From the NCBI RefSeq assembly GCF_011683955.1, contig NZ_JAAQPI010000003.1, forward strand, positions 372,001-436,000: DNA of 64,000 nt, written 5' to 3'. The notes under the pieces were generated by a model, which did not search any database, had not been told where the DNA came from, and saw nothing but the letters and a program-made list of their open reading frames with translations. A program made the translations under genes and the position numbers. The stretch is from Pseudomaricurvus alkylphenolicus (GTDB taxonomy: Bacteria > Pseudomonadota > Gammaproteobacteria > Pseudomonadales > Cellvibrionaceae). Shown here piece after piece: positions 57,700 to 64,000 of the stretch (positions within the stretch are counted from its first letter, which is position 1; each line of letters begins with the position of its first letter).

Positions 57700-58041
57700 G
57701 ATAACGATCTCCAAAAATTTACTGTTATACTGCCAGGATAGAGCTTGCCGGGTTCTACAAGCAAACCCCATGCCACAGCCAGAAGGCCCGCAGAAATACT
57801 GGCTCCATACCACACAGAAAGGTAGACCGACACCTCTCTTTGACAACAGCAATGTCAGTTTGTGACGCTTTTTGTCACCCAGGGCATAACCCTCAGTCAT
57901 AGGCTATTCTCTAGAGAGCAATAGAATCACGCTTTAGTCTACTTATGGCACCTGTACAATTTACAAAAGATGCATAATTTCATAGAGTTATAGGCTAAAT
58001 TTAAAGGATATCGCCATTAGGGGATAACAAGGTCACTTGAT
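57700..58041. other. Divergent promoter region between pilA and pilB
   Basis: 342 bp. The half near pilA holds the sigma-54 promoter at 57761-57775. The half near pilB is AT-rich (about 57945-58020) but I see no strong -35/-10 pair. No tRNA gene is present here, unlike the pilA flank of some Pseudomonas strains. Confidence 0.55.
57761..57775 (-). promoter_or_regulatory. Sigma-54 promoter of pilA
   Basis: On the minus strand TGGCATGGGGTTTGC matches the RpoN consensus with GG and GC exactly 10 bp apart and an intact TTGC at -12. It lies about 62 bp upstream of the pilA ATG. In Pseudomonas pilA is driven by RpoN with PilR, so the same control is expected. Confidence 0.88.
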
Positions 58042-59772
58042 ATGAATGCTCCCGCCACCGTGCTCAGTGGATTAGCCAGGCGACTCGTCTCCGATGGTAT
58101 TCTGCAAGAAGAGCTTGCGCGAGAAGCGCTTGCCAGTGCCAGCAGAAACAAAATCACCTTTGTCTTCGAGCTAATTCAACACCAGGGCATTTCAGCCAAG
58201 ACAATTGCCAGTGCGGCCTCCGATGAATTCGGCAGTCCGATATTTGACCTCAATGCGATTCAACAGGACAGCCTGCCACAGGATCTGGTCGACTCCAAGC
58301 TCATCCAAAAACACCAGGTACTGCCGCTGTTTCGGCGCGGCAATCGTCTGTACCTGGCAGTAGCAGACCCGACCAACCTCCATGCGCTAGACGAAATCAA
58401 GTTTCATACAGGCCTGAACACCGACGCTATCCTGGTTGAGGGTGACAAGCTCCACAGCAGCATTGACGTCTTTCTGGAAAAACAAGAGGGATCGATTGGT
58501 GACGCATTGGGAGGGCTCGACGACGAGACCCTGGATGCTCTAGATATCGAGGCAGTGGATGAAGACGGCCCCACCGACGAAGGAACAGACCAAGAGGCTG
58601 ACGAGGCCCCCATAGTCAAATTTGTTAACAAAGTACTGCTGGATGCCATCAAGACTGGCGCTTCGGACATTCACTTCGAACCCTACGAAAAAACCTATCG
58701 TGTGAGATTCCGCACCGATGGTATTTTGTATGAGGTTGCAAAGCCCCCCACGGCACTGGCAACCCGCCTGGCAGCTCGCCTGAAGGTTATGTCACAAATG
58801 GACATCTCAGAGCGTCGAGTTCCCCAGGACGGTCGCATCAAATTAAAAATAACCAAAACGCGAGCCATTGACTTCCGGGTCAACTCCCTTCCTACGCTGT
58901 TTGGCGAAAAGATAGTGCTGCGGATTTTGGACCCAAGTAGCGCGAAACTGGGTATTGATGCACTGGGTTATGAAGATAATCAAAAACAGCTCTACATGGA
59001 CGCACTGGCGCAACCACAGGGCATGATTCTTGTGACCGGGCCTACGGGCTCAGGTAAAACCGTTTCTCTCTACACCGGCCTCAACATTCTCAACACCAGC
59101 GAACGCAACATCTCCACCGCTGAGGACCCCGTGGAAATCAACCTGGAAGGAATCAACCAGGTCAACGTCAACCACAAAGTGGGTTTAACCTTTGCCGAAG
59201 CTTTGAGGTCCTTTCTACGACAAGATCCCGATATCGTTATGGTCGGAGAGATTCGGGATCTGGAGACAGCAGAGATTGCTATCAAGGCAGCTCAAACAGG
59301 GCACTTGGTTCTCTCGACGCTTCATACCAACAGCGCCCCGGAAACTCTTACCCGCCTGTTGAACATGGGGGTCCCCGCGTTTAACGTGGCGACTACCGTA
59401 AGCCTGATTATTGCCCAACGATTGGCACGACGACTCTGCACACAGTGTAAGAAGCCCGCAGACGACATTCCCGATGATATTCTCAGTGCAGAGGGCTTTG
59501 ACAACATCGGAATGGACAGGGAAGAACTGCAACTCTTTCACCCTGTCGGATGTGACGGCTGCACCAATGGCTACAAGGGTCGAGTAGGGGTCTATGAAGT
59601 AGTTCGCATCACTTCCTCCATTTCCAGGATTATAATGGAGGGCGGCAATGCCATTGAGATTGCTGATGCCGCCCGAGAAGAAGGATTCAATAACCTCCGG
59701 ATTTCAGCGCTCAGAAAGGCGGCTCAGGGGCTTACCAGCTTGGAAGAAGCAAACCGTGTAACCAAGGACTAA
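58042..59772 (+). CDS. pilB: Type IV pilus extension ATPase PilB
   Basis: Hexameric ATPase that drives pilus assembly, 576 residues. The N-terminal domain of about 150 residues (PilB/GspE N1-like) is followed by an acidic linker (about 155-190) and the secretion ATPase core. Walker A is GPTGSGKT, the Asp and His boxes and Walker B (DPDIVMVGEIRD) follow, and a four-cysteine zinc motif (CTQCKK...CDGC) is near 475-515. First gene of pilB-pilC-pilD. Confidence 0.96.
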   Translation: MNAPATVLSGLARRLVSDGILQEELAREALASASRNKITFVFELIQHQGISAKTIASAASDEFGSPIFDLNAIQQDSLPQDLVDSKLIQKHQVLPLFRRGNRLYLAVADPTNLHALDEIKFHTGLNTDAILVEGDKLHSSIDVFLEKQEGSIGDALGGLDDETLDALDIEAVDEDGPTDEGTDQEADEAPIVKFVNKVLLDAIKTGASDIHFEPYEKTYRVRFRTDGILYEVAKPPTALATRLAARLKVMSQMDISERRVPQDGRIKLKITKTRAIDFRVNSLPTLFGEKIVLRILDPSSAKLGIDALGYEDNQKQLYMDALAQPQGMILVTGPTGSGKTVSLYTGLNILNTSERNISTAEDPVEINLEGINQVNVNHKVGLTFAEALRSFLRQDPDIVMVGEIRDLETAEIAIKAAQTGHLVLSTLHTNSAPETLTRLLNMGVPAFNVATTVSLIIAQRLARRLCTQCKKPADDIPDDILSAEGFDNIGMDREELQLFHPVGCDGCTNGYKGRVGVYEVVRITSSISRIIMEGGNAIEIADAAREEGFNNLRISALRKAAQGLTSLEEANRVTKD

Positions 59773-59778
59773 TCAGTT

Positions 59779-61005
59779 ATGGCTACGGCAACAGCAACAG
59801 CAACAACCGCCACCTTTATCTATAAAGGCGTAGACAGGAAGGGGGCAAAGGTTGAAGGCGAGATCACCGGGACCAGCTCTGCCTTGGTCAAGGCACAGCT
59901 CGTCAAGCAAGGCATCAACGCTCGTACGGTGCGCAAGAAGCCAAAACCCATGTTTGGAGGTGGCGGCAAGAGCATCAAGCCTATTGACATAGCCATTTTC
60001 ACCCGTCAAATGGCCACCATGATGAAAGCCGGTGTTCCACTGGTGCAGAGTTTTGAAATTGTGGCCGAAGGGCTCGACAATGAGTCACTGAAAAAGCTCA
60101 TTATGACCATCCGTGAAGATGTAGCAGCGGGCTCCTCTTTCGCAGCGGCACTGGAAAAACACCCCAAGTATTTCGATGATTTGTTTTGCAGCCTGGTGGA
60201 ATCAGGTGAGCAATCGGGTGCCCTGGAAACCATGCTGGACAGGGTAGCCACTTACAAGGAAAAAACGGAAGCGATTAAGGCCAAGATTAAAAAGGCCATG
60301 ACCTACCCCATCGCGGTGGTGGTGGTTGCCATTGTGGTAACCGGCATTTTGCTCGTTAAGGTGGTTCCGCAATTTGCTGAAACCTTTAGCAGCTTTGGCG
60401 CCGATCTACCCGCTTTTACTCTGTTTGTGCTCGGAATCTCAGAAACGATGCAGGAATGGTGGTGGATTATCCTGATTAGCATGATTGGCGGGGTCTTTGC
60501 GTTTACCGAAGCCAGACAACGGAGCGAGTCTTTCTCCCACAACGTAGATCGTGCCATTCTTAAATTTCCAATTATTGGTGGCATCGTTTATAACGCCATT
60601 GTTGCCCGTTTTGCACGAACCCTGGCAACCACATTCTCTGCTGGTGTACCTCTGATCGATGCCCTTGAATCTGTGGCAGGCGCTACCGGCAATTGGGTTT
60701 ATGAAAGTGCCGTTCACAAAATTCGAGAAGAAGTATCAACAGGGATTCAGCTTAATATATCCCTGAGAAAGGCCAACATCTTCCCGACAATGCTCCTGCA
60801 GATGACCGCAATCGGCGAAGAATCCGGTGCTCTGGACGAGATGTTGGACAAAGTAGCAACCTACTACGAAGAACAGGTCGACAACATGGTAGACGGTCTT
60901 ACCTCACTGCTCGAACCTCTAATCATGTCAGTCCTGGGTGTCCTCGTAGGCGGTCTGATGATCGCCATGTACCTCCCGATTTTCCAACTGGGCAGCGTGG
61001 TTTAA
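59779..61005 (+). CDS. pilC: Type IV pilus inner-membrane platform protein PilC
   Basis: Polytopic platform protein of 408 residues that couples PilB to pilin insertion. Two T2SS-F domains (about 70-195 and 275-400) each carry cytoplasmic helices and end in a transmembrane segment; FTRQMATMMKAGVPLVQSFEI and FARTLATTFSAGVPLIDALE are the paired repeats. The N terminus is low complexity (alternating Ala and Thr), encoded by a short CAACAG-like tandem repeat near 59786-59808. It starts 6 bp after pilB. Confidence 0.96.
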   Translation: MATATATATTATFIYKGVDRKGAKVEGEITGTSSALVKAQLVKQGINARTVRKKPKPMFGGGGKSIKPIDIAIFTRQMATMMKAGVPLVQSFEIVAEGLDNESLKKLIMTIREDVAAGSSFAAALEKHPKYFDDLFCSLVESGEQSGALETMLDRVATYKEKTEAIKAKIKKAMTYPIAVVVVAIVVTGILLVKVVPQFAETFSSFGADLPAFTLFVLGISETMQEWWWIILISMIGGVFAFTEARQRSESFSHNVDRAILKFPIIGGIVYNAIVARFARTLATTFSAGVPLIDALESVAGATGNWVYESAVHKIREEVSTGIQLNISLRKANIFPTMLLQMTAIGEESGALDEMLDKVATYYEEQVDNMVDGLTSLLEPLIMSVLGVLVGGLMIAMYLPIFQLGSVV

Positions 61006-61033
61006 ACCAGACGAAACAAGGACTTACCCCCAC

Positions 61034-61906
61034 ATGACCGCAACCGAACTGGCCGGCGACTCCACCGGCCTTTTTATTGCCCTGGCCACAATCCTGGGCC
61101 TGGTCGTCGGCAGCTTTCTCAACGTGGTGATCCACCGCTTGCCAAAGATGATGCAAAACGCTTGGCGGCAAGACTGCTGCGAACTGCTGGAAGTGGAAAA
61201 CCCCGAAGCAGGTAAACCCTATAACCTGCTAAAACCGGACTCCCACTGCCCAAAATGCCGGACACCCATCAAACCCTGGCAGAACATCCCCATTGTCAGC
61301 TATCTGATGTTGAAAGGCCGTTGTGGCAATTGCCAGGAGCCCATCAGCAAGCGCTACCCTATTATTGAAGCGGTAACGGGACTGATCAGCGGCTATGTCG
61401 CCTTCCAGTTTGGCTGGTCGGAGCAAGCCATTGCTGTGTTGCTGCTGTCCTGGGCCTTGATCTCCCTGACGATGATCGATATTGATCATCAATTGCTGCC
61501 AGACAATATCACTCTACCTCTGGTGTGGCTGGGCGTATTGGTGAACAGCCAAGGGCTGTTTACCGATCTGGAGTCCTCGGTATTCGGCGCTATAGGGGGC
61601 TATTTGTCGTTGTGGTCAGTATTCTGGCTGTTCAAGATATTGACCGGAAAAGAAGGCATGGGCTATGGGGATTTCAAGCTATTAGCGGCTCTGGGCGCCT
61701 GGATGGGCTGGCAAATGCTGCCTCTGGTTATCATTCTGTCTTCTTTCGTCGGCGCCGCCATCGGCATCATTGGCATTGTTGTCCAGGGCCGTGACAAGAG
61801 TGTACCCATCCCTTTTGGCCCCTATTTGGCTATTGCCGGCTGGATTGCGCTGCTTTGGGGGGATATCATCACCAACCAATACCTGCAGTTTGCCGGGGTG
61901 AATTAA
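61034..61906 (+). CDS. pilD: Prepilin peptidase / N-methyltransferase PilD
   Basis: Bifunctional membrane enzyme of 290 residues that cleaves the leader of PilA and minor pilins and methylates the new N terminus. The zinc tetracysteine domain CPKCRTPI...CGNCQEPI lies near 72-106. The aspartyl-protease residues are in MIDIDHQLLPD and in GYGDFKLL (the GxGD-type motif). It lies 28 bp after pilC. Confidence 0.96.
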   Translation: MTATELAGDSTGLFIALATILGLVVGSFLNVVIHRLPKMMQNAWRQDCCELLEVENPEAGKPYNLLKPDSHCPKCRTPIKPWQNIPIVSYLMLKGRCGNCQEPISKRYPIIEAVTGLISGYVAFQFGWSEQAIAVLLLSWALISLTMIDIDHQLLPDNITLPLVWLGVLVNSQGLFTDLESSVFGAIGGYLSLWSVFWLFKILTGKEGMGYGDFKLLAALGAWMGWQMLPLVIILSSFVGAAIGIIGIVVQGRDKSVPIPFGPYLAIAGWIALLWGDIITNQYLQFAGVN

Positions 61907-61957
61907 TTCCCGGGCAATCTGCATAGAGCTAGAGATCAGCAACGAGTTTTATCCTGA

Positions 61958-62569
61958 ATGACCTTTGTAGTAGGCCTGACCGGCGGCATCGGCTCCGGCA
62001 AAACGGCGGTTTCTGACCATTTTCAAACCCTTGGCATCTGTGTGGTGGATGCCGATCTGGCCTCTCGTGTGGTGGTTGAACCGGGGCGCCCGGCGCTAGA
62101 GAAGATCGCTGACCACTTTGGCGCAGAAATGCTTCTCCCCGATGGCAATATGAATCGTGCATTGATGAGAGAAAAGATATTTGCCAGTCCTGACGAAAAA
62201 CGCTGGCTCGAAGCCTTACTTCATCCTCTGATTCGGGAAGAGATTGTCTCCGGCCTGGAGAACGCCACATCACCCTATGCTCTTCTCGTTTCACCACTGT
62301 TGGTAGAAACAGGGCAAAACACGCTGACCCGCAGGGTGTTAGTCGTGGATGTCCCTGAAGAACTACAGTTGTCTCGAACCATGTTACGCGACAGCAACAG
62401 TGCTGAGCAGGTGCACGCCATTATGGCCAGTCAGGCCAGTCGTGAGCAGCGACTTGGTTATGCGGATGATGTGATCGTTAACGACAGCAGTCTTGAAGCT
62501 CTGCAACAGAAAGTCAATGGGTTACACCAACGCTATCTGCAAATGGTAAATGAGGAGGGAACTCAGTGA
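61958..62569 (+). CDS. coaE: Dephospho-CoA kinase
   Basis: Last step of coenzyme A synthesis, 203 residues. The P-loop GLTGGIGSGKTAV is at the N terminus and DADLASRVVVEPG follows, as is usual for CoaE. Position between pilD and yacG is conserved in Pseudomonas relatives. Its stop overlaps the yacG start as GTGA. Confidence 0.95.
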   Translation: MTFVVGLTGGIGSGKTAVSDHFQTLGICVVDADLASRVVVEPGRPALEKIADHFGAEMLLPDGNMNRALMREKIFASPDEKRWLEALLHPLIREEIVSGLENATSPYALLVSPLLVETGQNTLTRRVLVVDVPEELQLSRTMLRDSNSAEQVHAIMASQASREQRLGYADDVIVNDSSLEALQQKVNGLHQRYLQMVNEEGTQ

Positions 62570-62769
62570 ACACACCAGTCCCTACGCTTAATTGTCCCAC
62601 CTGCCAGAAGACCATCGAGTACTCCAACAAGTATCCTTACAGACCTTTTTGCAGTGAACGCTGCAAATTTATCGATTTGGGAGAGTGGGGCGATGAAAAC
62701 CGCAGAATCAGGGGCAACTCAGTGTACGATGATTTGTTATCGGGAGATTTGAACGATCCTGACTTATAG
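62566..62769 (+). CDS. yacG: DNA gyrase inhibitor YacG
   Basis: Small zinc protein of 67 residues that binds GyrB in E. coli. The four zinc cysteines are in CPTCQKT and FCSERCKFIDLGEW. The GTG start overlaps the coaE stop. The gene ends the pilD-coaE-yacG series. Confidence 0.94.
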   Translation: MNTPVPTLNCPTCQKTIEYSNKYPYRPFCSERCKFIDLGEWGDENRRIRGNSVYDDLLSGDLNDPDL

Positions 62770-62903
62770 TCTGCGATTATCATACACAACACCACTCACA
62801 CCTTGATATGACCTGCTTGTTTTCAGAGAAGACACTTTTTGGTACTTGGGGCGTATATCAAATCGTATTACCCCCCACAAAATAGCAAAGAGGAGACATC
62901 GAC

Positions 62904-63656
62904 TTGGACAGAGGTTATCAATACGAATTTTCCGACAAGGGAACGGAGATGTTCAATGCCTCAGGCAGGCAGAAAAAGGCGATGACCATGGTCAACGTTT
63001 TGTCTGAGTTTATTGATGAACCTCTTGATACGCTGACAGTACTGAATGTTGGAGGTTCCGCAGGTATTATCGATGAATATCTGTCCCGATATTTTGGCCA
63101 GGTAACCGGTATAGATATTGATGAAAAAGCAATATCTTATGCAAATCAACATTTCCGAAAAGGCAATTTACGCTTCGAATTAGGCGATGCGATGGGCATG
63201 AAGTATCAGCCCAATACATTTGATGTTGTCGTTTGCTCACAGGTTTATGAGCATGTGCCGGATGCCGAAATTTTGATGTCTGAAATTTTCCGGGTTTTAC
63301 GGCCAAAAGGAACCGTTTATTTTGCCGCAGGCAATCGAATAATGGTAAATGAGCCTCATTACAACCTGCCGTTTCTCTCTGTAATCCCGCGCCCCCTCGC
63401 ACATAAATATGTAAGAATGGCTGGTAAAGGTGAATTTTATCATGAGAAACACTTCACCTATTGGGGTCTAAAAAGGCTCGTAAATCGGTTTGAAGTGACT
63501 GACTATACGCCACTGATTCTAGCTGACCCCGAAAAATATGGTGCAGATTATATGGTAAAGCCGGGATCAAGAAAGCAGAAACTTGCCGTGTTTGTTTCAA
63601 CACACATGATTTGGTTAGTACCTGGATATATATGGGTACTAAAAAAACCTGAATAA
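62904..63656 (+). CDS. Class I SAM-dependent methyltransferase
   Basis: 250 residues from TTG 62904, preceded by a GAGGAG box; an in-frame ATG lies at 62949 without one. The SAM site is TVLNVGGSAGIIDEYLSRYF with the acidic GIDIDEKA, followed by VVVCSQVYEHVPDAEILMSEIFRVL. The last helix (ISTHMIWLVPGYIWVL-like) is hydrophobic. The DNA around it is richer in A and T than its neighbours, and it does not belong to the conserved pilD-yacG series, so it may be an acquired gene linked to surface glycans. The substrate is unknown. Confidence 0.82.
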   Translation: MDRGYQYEFSDKGTEMFNASGRQKKAMTMVNVLSEFIDEPLDTLTVLNVGGSAGIIDEYLSRYFGQVTGIDIDEKAISYANQHFRKGNLRFELGDAMGMKYQPNTFDVVVCSQVYEHVPDAEILMSEIFRVLRPKGTVYFAAGNRIMVNEPHYNLPFLSVIPRPLAHKYVRMAGKGEFYHEKHFTYWGLKRLVNRFEVTDYTPLILADPEKYGADYMVKPGSRKQKLAVFVSTHMIWLVPGYIWVLKKPE

Positions 63657-63667
63657 TAACGAAGGAA

Positions 63668-64000
63668 CTACCACCAAGCCCTAATCCCAGCAATCCCCTG
63701 CGCACCCGCTGCACGAGCCTGTTCAAGCTCAGCATCAGTCATACCGCCAAGAGCATAAACAGGCAGCTTTGACACAGCAACCAACTCGGCAAAACGCTCC
63801 CACCCCAGCGGCTCAGCATCAGGATGTGAAGCAGTCGCAGCCACGGGAGACAGGGTCACAAAGTCCACCCCCAAGGCCTCGGCGTGGTCCAATTCGGCTT
63901 TATTGTGGCAGGAGGCACTGACCAGTTGTCCGGGAGATTTGGTCAGCTCCTTTGTGCCCATCAACTGAGCGCTGGTCAGGTGAATGCCATCCGCAGTACC
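63668..64000 (-). CDS. C-terminal ThiE/TenI-like domain, probably of a MutT-type fusion (runs off the right edge)
   Basis: Only the last 110 codons are visible; the frame is open to the window edge. The sequence DGIHLTSAQLM, LVSASCHNKAELDHAEALGVDFVTLSPV and YALGGMTDAELEQARAAGAQGIAGIRAWW is that of the thiamine-phosphate-synthase-like (TenI) fold. In many gammaproteobacteria this domain is fused to the C terminus of the MutT Nudix hydrolase and encoded near coaE-yacG, so I favour that. A free-standing ThiE or TenI cannot be excluded. Confidence 0.78.
   Translation of the reverse strand, partial: GTADGIHLTSAQLMGTKELTKSPGQLVSASCHNKAELDHAEALGVDFVTLSPVAATASHPDAEPLGWERFAELVAVSKLPVYALGGMTDAELEQARAAGAQGIAGIRAWW

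Overview
The window looks like chromosomal DNA of a gammaproteobacterium related to the Pseudomonadales/Cellvibrionales/Oceanospirillales side of the class. I base this on gene order: ampE-ampD-DUF1631-nadC and pilA-pilB-pilC-pilD-coaE-yacG have the order of the Pseudomonas aeruginosa ampE-to-yacG neighbourhood, rimI follows a holD-like gene, and fxsA precedes groES-groEL. I cannot name the genus. I found no tRNA, rRNA, CRISPR array, intact transposase or integrase.

Region 1 (1-10.6 kb) is the 5' part of parC, then a nitrate module read on the minus strand: an ANTAR antiterminator of NasT type, a chemoreceptor without its own sensor domain, a membrane-anchored NIT-domain (nitrate/nitrite sensing) protein, an EAL phosphodiesterase, the NrtA/NrtB/NrtD nitrate ABC transporter and an outer-membrane porin. 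The leader of nrtA has a sigma-54 promoter, two hairpins with hexanucleotide loops carrying A1 and G4 (the ANTAR target signature) and an intrinsic terminator. The control logic can therefore be read from the DNA: nitrogen status acts through sigma-54, and antitermination acts through the ANTAR protein.

Region 2 (10.7-29.8 kb) is housekeeping: rimI, holD-like, leuA, a small lipoprotein, groES-groEL with a textbook sigma-32 promoter, fxsA, a DUF481 outer-membrane protein, an AmpG-like permease, an ABC-2 exporter pair, yajQ, a TetR regulator, ampE-ampD, a DUF1631 protein, a membrane-anchored retropepsin-like protease and nadC. REP-like palindromes, a long inverted repeat at the groEL end and an orphan LexA box lie in the gaps.

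Region 3 (29.9-57.2 kb) is a surface-glycan island sitting between nadC and pilA, which are neighbours in Pseudomonas. It has four blocks. (a) 30.0-36.8 kb, plus strand: GtrB/DPM1-type glycosyltransferases, two large GT-C-like membrane proteins and a methyltransferase, ending in a decayed partial copy of nadC. (b) 37.2-45.0 kb, plus strand: rfbA, a WecF-like transferase, wecE, an ATP-grasp ligase, a Gfo/Idh/MocA oxidoreductase and a 783-residue fusion of a GT2 glycosyltransferase, a radical SAM enzyme and a Rossmann domain; most genes overlap. rfbB lies at 47.2 kb. Together RfbA, RfbB and WecE should make dTDP-4-amino-4,6-dideoxygalactose. (c) 45.1-46.9 kb, minus strand: a polyprenyl-phosphate glycosyltransferase and a flippase-like membrane protein. 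(d) 48.2-55.1 kb, minus strand: a phosphonate cassette with a cytidylyltransferase-PEP mutase fusion, phosphonopyruvate decarboxylase, an iron-type phosphonoacetaldehyde reductase, a CDP-glycerol-transferase-like enzyme and an LtaS/EptA-like membrane phosphotransferase. This predicts CMP-2-hydroxyethylphosphonate and its transfer to a glycan. I regard the phosphonoglycan cassette beside the radical SAM/ATP-grasp amino-sugar cassette as the most novel system in the window.

Region 4 (55.2-64 kb) is the type IV pilus locus: a GT-C/TPR membrane protein that may glycosylate pilin, pilA with a sigma-54 promoter, pilBCD, coaE and yacG, then a methyltransferase and the 3' end of a MutT/ThiE-like gene.
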